Source: Podila epigama (taxonomy: Eukaryota; Mortierellomycota; Mortierellomycetes; Mortierellales; Mortierellaceae). From it: DNA of 10,607 nt. Shown piece by piece: positions 1 to 5,907 of the stretch. Every line of letters begins with the position of its first letter. Within the stretch, counting starts at the first letter, position 1. The notes beneath the pieces are model-generated. The model was not told where the DNA came from. It saw only the letters and a program-made list of their open reading frames with translations, and did not search any database. Location: positions 7,554-18,160 of the forward strand of contig JAAAVE010000243.1 of the NCBI GenBank assembly GCA_015679605.1, in the 5' to 3' direction. A program made the position numbers and the translations under genes.

Positions 1-2
1 CC

Positions 3-3000
3 TCCAGCCTTGCCACCATCTCCGGTGCCAATGGCCTCAACTCCTCCACCGAAGACCTCTCCCAAGTCATGGACCGTCTCCAGATCGACGCCTTTGGCAT
101 CGCCCCCCATACCCTCCGCTCCTTTAGCCAGGTCGCCGGCGACAATGACTCGACCGAGACTTCCTCCGGAGAGACCTCGGGCACAGAATCCACCCTCCCA
201 GCCTTTCCAGATTCGCATGCCATGGACACTGACCAGACCCCTTCTCGCCCACAACCTTCGCTGGGTGCTAAGCGCAACAGTGGCGGCTGCAGTCCAGGCT
301 CCCGAACAGCCCGATCCCGCTCAATACCACTCATTGATATTCGCCATGACCTCATTGACCTCTACTTTCAGCATGTTCATCCGTTCTTGCTTATCCTACA
401 CAAGCCTAGCTTCTTACGCCGCCTGAACGATCCCAAAGACCCAGTACCAGACTTTTTGCTTGCCGCCATCTATGCTGTCGCATCTCACTACGCTCCTGGT
501 CACGAGACCGAAGGCCGCCGCTACTTTGAATTTTGGCTGAGCCGACTGGACGATACACTTGACAAACCCAGGCTCTCCACCATCCAGGCCCTGTTGCTCA
601 TCATCAAGTACCAAGAAGGCGTCAAGCACACGGGCTTTTATTTCCGTACCTACATGTATACCCAGATGGTCATTGTCCTAGCCAGAGTGCGTTGTCTTTA
701 TTTTCTCATTGCCATCTCTATATTATATGAATGTTCTGTCCATTATAAAAGTCAGAACGACTAGAAACAGACCAGCAATTCTAACTCTCTTTCTTTTCTT
801 TCCTTTTTTGCTCATACGTCTGATAGGAACTTCAACTGCACAAAACGACTCCAGTCAATGTCAAGCTTGACCCAGAGAGCCATGAAGTCAGGCGACGATT
901 GTTCTGGGCCATCTTTGTACTTGACCAGTTCATTTCAGTCTCACAAGGTCGAACCATGAGTTTTAGAGAAGTCGAGCCAGAAGCTGATCTCCCGCAGACC
1001 GGCAATGAAGACCCCAATGACCAACAAGAGATCGATAACATCTTGAATTGTGTCGAATACATCAAGCTGTCCAAGATCAATCACCAGGCCCTCATTCTCG
1101 TCCGCAAGTTCCTCACCAAGGTGGTCAAGCCTGAAGAGACCATCCACCAGGGCCTCTCTATTCACCAAGCCATGCTCTCCTGGAAGCAGAATCTTCCACC
1201 TCGACTCCAGCTGGCTCCCAACAGTTCGCCGCACTCGCCCTTTGTAGCCATGCTACATATCCTATACCACGCCTGTTGCATCATGGTGCAGCGTTGCTAC
1301 TGCGAAGACCAGAGCATCAGCCACCTCGAGATCGCAACTATCTCAAAGGAAACTTGCACCGTCTCGGCTACCAATATCACTGTCATCACCGATGACCTCT
1401 ACACCAACTATGGCAAGACACCGCTGACATACCCCATCCGAGGTTGTTACTTTGTCATCTATTGTTTGATCGCAGCAGCTACTATCCAGGCAAATGACAT
1501 TCGTCGTGGATGCAACAGCCCCATCATGTTCAAACGTTCGCTTGCCCTTCTAAACTTGATCCTTCGCGAATCAACTGCCGTCGATATTGAAAAGGAAGTC
1601 GAGTATCTAAAAAGCTCTGTGGATGTTTCCACGGATGGCAATAGGAGTGATCATTCCTCCACATCTTCCCAGCATCACTATAACCATCGACCACCGCTCA
1701 AGCCCATCCTCCCCATGTCGCAAAAGTATAGCTCACGGATGAGTTTTAGTGGCTCAGGAGTGACACCCATCCGCATTCGAAAGATCTCTCCCAAGGGATC
1801 AACGGGTCAATCCGTGTCTACTTTTAGCAGCCCGTCGTCCAATGCAGCATTACAGTCGCCTCAGCAGTCTTCAACACATGTATCTTATTCTGCCGAGACA
1901 GCCAACACGACCACTGACAATGGCAACCAGCACAATGTGACCTCTTCTTTCTCGTCAAACAACACCAACGGTAATACAAACCAATCAGCATCAAGAAGGT
2001 CAAATGGCTCCATTGCGGGCACAGCGGAGGGTGCTTCATTCTCCAAGAACGTCCAGCGTGACCTTCGCCAGTCTATTAAGCATGAAGAAGTGCACCCATT
2101 TGATAAAGTGGAGAGAAGGATAGAGTCTGCTTCTCCACCTTCTCTCATGGGAGGGGTCCATGGTGACCCAACTCAAGTCACCATATCGGCCGCTGCAGCA
2201 CTCCCCCTTTCATCTACAGCAGCAGCTATCCCTACGACAAGTGTCTTGTCATCAAGGCAATACTCCTCCAGTCCACCTTTGTCCATGTCCGTGCCTACCT
2301 CATCCTCCTCGCCTGGTAGCACGACGTCAGTTCTATCGACGCCAGACACGTTCATGACCTCCATTCCCGCCTTTTCGCCACCAGATTCCATGCCCCCAGA
2401 CTTTAATGCCTTTGCGATGGCTCAACAGCAGCAGCAGCTTTTGACCTCGAATGGATCTCAAGCACTCCCTTCCTCAATGTCACTAGCACAGCTCTTGTCA
2501 TTCCACCAAGGACAACAGAGAGAGCCGCAACAACAACAAAACCCTCTAAAGAGCCTACCAACGCCTGGATCTTCACTGGAACAGCTTACAGCTTCTCAGA
2601 TTCAAGAGCAACACCGGCTCAATCAGCAACGCCAGTTTTTGCACCTCCATCAGCAGCAGCAACAACAACAGCAACAACAACAACAGCAACAACAACAACA
2701 GCAACAGCAGCAACAGCAGCAACAACGTTCATCAACATCCTCAGCGATAGACAAATCCTTCCTTTCAAACTTTTCAAACTTGAACAACTTTCAGCAGCTC
2801 AACTCTGACGAGTCGCAACATGAGCTCATGTCGATGCTCAATTCATCTTCGTTCAGCTACCAAGATGGATTTAGTCAAGATCAATCCATAAACTTTGCTA
2901 CAAACTACATACAGCAACAACAGCGACAACAGCAGCAGCAACAGCAACAGTCACAGCAGCTAATGCAGCAACAGCAGCTACAGCAGGAACGAGATAACTT

Positions 3001-3334
3001 GAATGTGGCGACCTCACTTTCAATGAGCCCCACAAACCCATTCCAGCTTCACCAAATCACATCGCCAACAGAGATCAAACCTCAAGTTTTGCCCATTGAC
3101 ACACCATCGCCTGAAGGTCGATATCCTACGTTTGAAATAGCGGGTTCATTTGAAACGTATCTTTCACCCAACAGCCATATTCCGATGGGCATCCGCCAGG
3201 TGTTGGGAGATGTTGGCAAGGTCCTCGCTTTCCAAGCTAGAGAAGGGTTAACGGACGATGATGTCTCGACATCGTTACTTGTACAACAGCAACAACATCA
3301 TCACCAACAAGAGCAGCAACAGCACTATGCTTAA
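3..3334 (+). CDS. Fungal-specific transcription factor (Fungal_trans domain), 5'-truncated, two exons
   Basis: Nuclear transcriptional regulator. Exon 1 is 3-686 (open to the left edge) and exon 2 is 827-3334; joined in phase 0 they give about 1,063 residues. Visible residues 113-200 match the start of the fungal-specific transcription factor domain (PF04082), with HPFLLILHKPSFL. After the splice come LARELQLH and then the family signature RRRLFWAIFVLDQFIS near residue 250. The usual Zn2Cys6 DNA-binding cluster would lie N-terminal and is not in the window, so its presence is inferred from the family. From about residue 500 the protein is Ser/Thr/Pro/Asn-rich, then Gln-rich (25 Gln at 837-861, a second Gln-rich tract at 924-948), as in many activation domains. 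The last ~75 residues are less repetitive, with an acidic LTDDDVS near the end. XlnR-like and other regulators share this domain, so no target pathway or symbol is given. It is convergent with the next gene. Confidence 0.88.
687..826 (+). other. Intron in the transcription factor gene
   Basis: The 140-bp intron has donor GTGCGT after the AGA codon and acceptor GATAG before GAACTT, preceded by a long pyrimidine tract (about 784-810). The frame upstream of the junction runs on into a stop within the intron. Splicing in phase 0 restores the domain run VIVLARELQLH followed by the RRRLFW signature. The donor departs from the usual GTAAGT/GTATGT, but the join is supported by the conserved protein across it. 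Confidence 0.85.
2651..2725 (+). repeat. CAG/CAA repeat encoding 25 consecutive Gln
   Basis: Seventy-five bases of uninterrupted Gln codons mix CAG and CAA irregularly, flanked by His codons upstream and CGT (Arg) downstream. The mixing of synonymous codons makes it less slippage-prone than a pure CAG array. It lies in the low-complexity C-terminal half of the transcription factor. Confidence 0.95.
2912..2986 (+). repeat. Second Gln-rich codon tract
   Basis: This is a run of CAG/CAA codons broken by Arg, Ser, Leu and Met, encoding the second Gln-rich segment of the transcription factor. It lies about 190 bp downstream of the pure poly-Gln run. Confidence 0.9.
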
Positions 3335-3549
3335 GTGTTTTTTTTTTTTGTAACTATAACTGTGTAGACAATAATAATCATCATTTTGTATATATTTGTA
3401 ATTTTTTTTTGTTACAATCTTGGTTTTTTTTATTCACCTTACGATTGAGTTATGAGAGAAAAGGGAATGGCTAGCTAGACCATAATATGTACAGGGATTT
3501 TCTCTCGTTTGCTCCACCATGTACGTAGGAGGACATACACGATGGTAGC
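3335..3549. other. Convergent 3' region between transcription factor and small gene
   Basis: These 215 bp separate two stop codons facing each other. The segment is AT-rich with several T runs. I see no canonical AATAAA for the plus-strand gene. The only clear poly(A) hexamer, at 3429-3434, serves the minus-strand gene. No reading frame here is convincing. Confidence 0.7.
3429..3434 (-). terminator. Poly(A) signal AATAAA of the minus-strand small gene
   Basis: AATAAA reads on the minus strand about 115 nt past the TAA stop of the gene at 3550-3882, a normal distance for a fungal 3' UTR. Further A-rich sequence follows. Confidence 0.5.
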
Positions 3550-3882
3550 TTAGTTGCAACCGCGACCGTTCTTGTTGCAGGACTGGTTGGACTGGTTGGA
3601 CTGGCGGTGGGCACCAGAGTTGGTGGTGTTGTGGGAGGACTGGGCCTGGGCGTGGGCACCGGGCTGCTGGCGACCGTGCTGCTGGTTCTGGTGACCGGCA
3701 ACGTTCTGGCCGTGCTCGGCGTGGTGACCGTGCTGGTTGGAGGCAGACTGGGCGGAGGCGTGGGAGCCCTGCTGCTTGTGGGTACCAGAGGCCTGGGTGG
3801 AGGGCTGGTGCTGGTTCTTCTGGGCCTTGCCGGGAGCGTGCTGCTGCTGCTGGGACTGGCGGTTAGCGGAGTGGTTGTTCAT
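3550..3882 (-). CDS. Small Gln/Asn/His/Ser/Ala-rich protein with C-terminal Cys pair
   Basis: The intronless frame encodes 110 residues; no family is recognised. Composition is dominated by Gln, Asn, His, Ser, Ala and Gly, with basic residues and almost no large hydrophobics. There is no signal peptide or membrane segment. It ends SCNKNGRGCN, so its only two Cys are spaced C-x6-C. Coding evidence is strong despite low complexity: all 24 Gln codons are CAG and no sense codon ends in A, unlike the mixed CAA/CAG of the neighbouring transcription factor. A TATA box lies 110 bp upstream, the leader is CA-rich, and a poly(A) signal follows. Segments such as HGRQQ followed by SSHN resemble the divergent gene at 4927-5265, suggesting paralogy. 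The composition suggests a disordered, possibly metal-binding or condensate-forming protein; this is inference. Confidence 0.75.
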   Translation of the reverse strand: MNNHSANRQSQQQQHAPGKAQKNQHQPSTQASGTHKQQGSHASAQSASNQHGHHAEHGQNVAGHQNQQHGRQQPGAHAQAQSSHNTTNSGAHRQSNQSNQSCNKNGRGCN

Positions 3883-3991
3883 GTTTGTTTATGAGAGTTG
3901 TGGGAAGAGTGGTTGTTTTGGTTGTTGTTTGTTTGAATTGCTGTTGATGATAATAAAAAAAAAAGTGGGAAATGAGGATGACAAGTCGAGG

Positions 3992-3998
3992 TTTTATA
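3992..3998 (-). promoter_or_regulatory. TATA box (TATAAAA) of the minus-strand small gene
   Basis: TATAAAA on the minus strand lies about 110 bp before the ATG at 3882. It is followed by a pyrimidine-rich stretch and then a CA-rich leader ending AAACATG, a layout typical of strongly expressed fungal genes. Confidence 0.65.
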
Positions 3999-4120
3999 CA
4001 AGATTTTTCTTCATGGTTAACACACAAAGTAGAAGTGGCCCCATTTGCAACAATGCTATTATTCCCATAGATCAAAAAAAAAAATTGTCAAGTAAAACTT
4101 CCAGTAAGTAAAGGATGATC

Positions 4121-4187
4121 TTCCAATGCGTAGGTTCCAATGTAAAGATGGACAAATGCACGCGTGCACTTTTGCGCAAGTTCCAAT
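4121..4187. promoter_or_regulatory. Three TTCCAAT elements (CCAAT boxes)
   Basis: TTCCAAT occurs at 4121-4127, 4135-4141 and 4181-4187. The core CCAAT is the site of the fungal HAP/CBF complex. The cluster lies about 125-190 bp upstream of the minus-strand TATA box, a plausible activator distance for that gene. Confidence 0.4.
4157..4168. promoter_or_regulatory. 12-bp perfect palindrome TGCACGCGTGCA with MCB core
   Basis: The sequence equals its own reverse complement and contains ACGCGT, the MluI cell-cycle box bound by MBF-type (Mbp1/Swi6) factors in fungi. It lies among the three TTCCAAT elements. Binding by any factor is inferred from the motif only. Confidence 0.4.
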
Positions 4188-4647
4188 TATGAGAGTCGAA
4201 CCCCCCTTTCTTCCTTCTTTCCTTCTTTCTTACTTGCTTCAGCATGAAATGGAAAAAGAAAAAAAAAAATTTTTTTTCTTTCATTTGAGGTCAGAGACAA
4301 TTATGAGTGAGAAACAGCACAAAGGCTTAAAAAAAAATGCCTCAGCTTCTTGTCGATTTTGTGTCGGTCTCTTTCAATGCAAAAGTGCCAATACGAGAAC
4401 AACCAACAATTGATTCTCATTGAACATTCATCTGTTAGGAAGTTAGCATTGCCAAGTTCAAGCTCTCACCAATAAACGTCTGCTTGTGCTTTAGACAGAC
4501 AAAAAAAAAGAAAAAAAAAATCCTCCATTCAATGTCTCTGTTTCCCCTGCCATTAGAAACAAATTGTCTATGAACTTCCTTTCGAACCCGACTGCCCGGT
4601 AAACACGACTTGAACGAGTGAAAAAAAAAATCTTTTCGTAGACAAAC

Positions 4648-4653
4648 ACGCGT
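4648..4653. promoter_or_regulatory. Second ACGCGT (MCB-like) element
   Basis: ACGCGT recurs about 155 bp upstream of the plus-strand TATA box. Each small gene thus has one such hexamer 150-170 bp upstream of its own TATA box. A six-base motif can arise by chance. Confidence 0.3.
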
Positions 4654-4728
4654 CATGCGTCTTGCATTCGATAGTTAATGGCATGATAGTTCATGCTTTC
4701 ATGGCATAACGTAGTATCATAGCAATGA

Positions 4729-4758
4729 ATATACACTGGATATACACTGGATATACAC
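4729..4758 (+). repeat. 11-bp tandem repeat ATATACACTGG, 2.7 copies
   Basis: Two exact copies (4729-4739, 4740-4750) and an 8-base partial third (4751-4758) lie 50-80 bp upstream of the plus-strand TATA box. The period is close to one helical turn, placing each unit on the same face of the DNA, as in stacked activator sites. Confidence 0.8.
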
Positions 4759-4806
4759 GAGAAAAAGACCTGTCAAAAAAAGAAAAGAGAAAAAAAATGT
4801 TGAAGG

Positions 4807-4814
4807 TATAAATA
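4807..4814 (+). promoter_or_regulatory. TATA box (TATAAATA) of the plus-strand small gene
   Basis: TATAAATA lies 113 bp before the ATG at 4927, almost the same spacing as in the divergent partner. The leader contains CAACTA/CAACTACA repeats and a run of nine A before the start codon. Confidence 0.65.
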
Positions 4815-4926
4815 TTGTGTCGGTCGATGGCGCCATCTGTCATCATATTGCACCATCAAACAAAACTACAACTACAACTACAAAAAAAAAGGTAATCCAA
4901 AACCAAAAAAGTCAAAGTTATCAAAC

Positions 4927-5265
4927 ATGGATCGCATGAACAACGCCGCCAACAAGGCCTCTCAAGCCGCCAACCAGGCTTCCCAGGCCGCTGGACGTGT
5001 CGCTGACAAGGCTCGCACTGCCTCCAGCCATGCTCAGTCTGCTGCCAACATGATGGGCATGAACGGCCAGCAAATGAATTCTGGTATGCATGGTCGTCAA
5101 CAGCAGCACCAACAGCAGGCCATGTCTTCCCACTCCAACAACAACCACATGGGCCAGCAAATGAACTCTTCTCACATGAACATGAACATGAACATGAACA
5201 ACCAGAAGAACAAGAAGCAGCATCGTCAAGATTGCACATCCCAGAACTGCCGCAACTGCCAGTAA
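4927..5265 (+). CDS. Small protein: Ala heptad helix, Met/Asn/Gln-rich middle, C-terminal Cys motif
   Basis: The intronless frame encodes 112 residues; no family is recognised with confidence. Residues 4-43 show a strict 4-3 spacing of small or hydrophobic residues (M4, A8, A11, A15, A18, A22, V25, A29, A32, A36, A39, M43), built on units like NKASQAA and NQASQAA, which predicts an amphipathic helix or Ala-based coiled coil. Residues 44-100 are rich in Met, Asn, Gln and His, including an MNMNMN run. The end, DCTSQNCRNCQ, spaces Cys as C-x4-C-x2-C. There is no signal peptide or membrane segment. Codons mostly end in C or G. A TATA box, CA-rich leader and poly(A) signal frame the gene. The N-terminus loosely recalls small fungal stress or glucose-repressible proteins (LEA-like, GRG-1-like), but this is composition only. 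It is likely a diverged paralogue of the gene at 3550-3882. Confidence 0.8.
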   Translation: MDRMNNAANKASQAANQASQAAGRVADKARTASSHAQSAANMMGMNGQQMNSGMHGRQQQHQQQAMSSHSNNNHMGQQMNSSHMNMNMNMNNQKNKKQHRQDCTSQNCRNCQ

Positions 5266-5322
5266 AAGAGAAGACGAATCACTCGCTTTCGCCCATTTTT
5301 GTACACTTACCTATTCACAAAG

Positions 5323-5328
5323 AATAAA
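5323..5328 (+). terminator. Poly(A) signal AATAAA of the plus-strand small gene
   Basis: AATAAA lies 58 nt past the TAA stop and is followed by an A run, a standard position for a short fungal 3' UTR. Confidence 0.6.
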
Positions 5329-5515
5329 AAAATTATCAGCTGTTTGGGTTGACTTGCCTTTTTTGTTATTTTCAGTCCACACGCCAACAAAAATTTCCTC
5401 ATTCCCTCCTTCCCCCACACCGTCTCACATACCTTTTTTGAACGTTCACATTCCACACTCCACTTTCACCACAATTTTGTCGTGTCCATCCGAATAATGC
5501 TTTTTTGAAAAAAAA

Positions 5516-5577
5516 AAAAAAAGGACGTCAAACTTGCCTCTTGCTCAAGTTGATGTACTCAAGAAAGTCCTTTTTTT
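5516..5577. other. Nested inverted repeat (11-bp outer stem, 6-bp inner stem)
   Basis: AAAAAAAGGAC (5516-5526) pairs perfectly with GTCCTTTTTTT (5567-5577). Inside the 40-base loop, AACTTG (5531-5536) pairs with CAAGTT (5546-5551). On the plus strand the structure ends in a T run. It sits between convergent genes, so it could help end transcription or be a remnant of a small element. Part of the outer stem is only a poly-A/poly-T pairing. Confidence 0.5.
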
Positions 5578-5907
5578 GCCATGCAAAATACACTCTCACT
5601 TCACCACTTGAATGTTGAAAATTCCAGTCCGCAATCACACTTTGTCCCGTGATTTGATTCTCTTTCCAGTATGATCCCAATCTCGTCACTGAGCACCAGC
5701 ACCTTTTATTGTAATGCGTGATTTGGGGCTTATGGATGGTTTTGAGCTGTTAACACCTCTAAAACACGGCCAGTGATTCGGTAATTCCACTGCGGGGATC
5801 ATTAAAGGTTCAGACTGTAGTTCAAGAGTAATATCTCTCTGGTCTTGTTTTAAAAAAAAATCTCAAGTCTTTTTTTCTCTATGATACAGTACTGTAATTG
5901 TTTTTGC

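Larger units (their letters stand above)
3883..4926. promoter_or_regulatory. Shared divergent intergenic region of the two small genes
   Basis: These 1,044 bp separate the two start codons. They hold a TATA box near each gene, five forward CCAAT pentamers (4123, 4137, 4183, 4388, 4469), two ACGCGT hexamers, an 11-bp tandem repeat, and many A or T runs of 8 or more, including an A11-T8 tract at 4259-4277. Open frames within it are short, lack coding character and are interrupted by homopolymers, so I call no gene here. The elements could be shared or belong to one gene each. Confidence 0.6.
5266..5907. other. Convergent intergenic region with no gene seen
   Basis: These 642 bp lie between the stop of the plus-strand small gene and the stop of the minus-strand receptor gene. 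They carry the poly(A) signal at 5323, many T runs, pyrimidine-rich plus-strand sequence (about 5375-5480) and the inverted repeat at 5516-5577. No convincing frame or RNA gene is visible. No canonical AATAAA is seen past the receptor stop on the minus strand. Confidence 0.7.

Noticed and set aside
10-426. Pro/Ser-rich plus-strand frame of 138 codons at the left edge
   Set aside because: It overlaps the transcription factor exon in another frame. The frame through 686 carries the conserved fungal domain.
3607-3894. Plus-strand frame of 95 codons, Gly/Val/Leu-rich and apparently hydrophobic
   Set aside because: It is a shadow of the CAG/CAC/GCC-rich minus-strand small gene. The hydrophobic look comes from the complement of those codons, and the minus frame has the TATA box, leader and poly(A) signal.
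4072-4656. Several 70-95-codon frames with Phe/Lys runs in the divergent intergenic region
   Set aside because: They are built on poly-A/poly-T tracts on either strand and show no coding bias or conserved motif. I treat the stretch as regulatory or spacer DNA.
4921-5229. Minus-strand Val/His/Leu-rich frame opposite the plus-strand small gene
   Set aside because: It is the complement of Met/Asn/Gln/Ala codons. The plus frame has its own TATA box, regular heptads and poly(A) signal.
5793-5806. GCGGGGATCATTAA, resembling the 3' end of small-subunit rRNA
   Set aside because: The match is about ten bases, with no rRNA sequence on either side.
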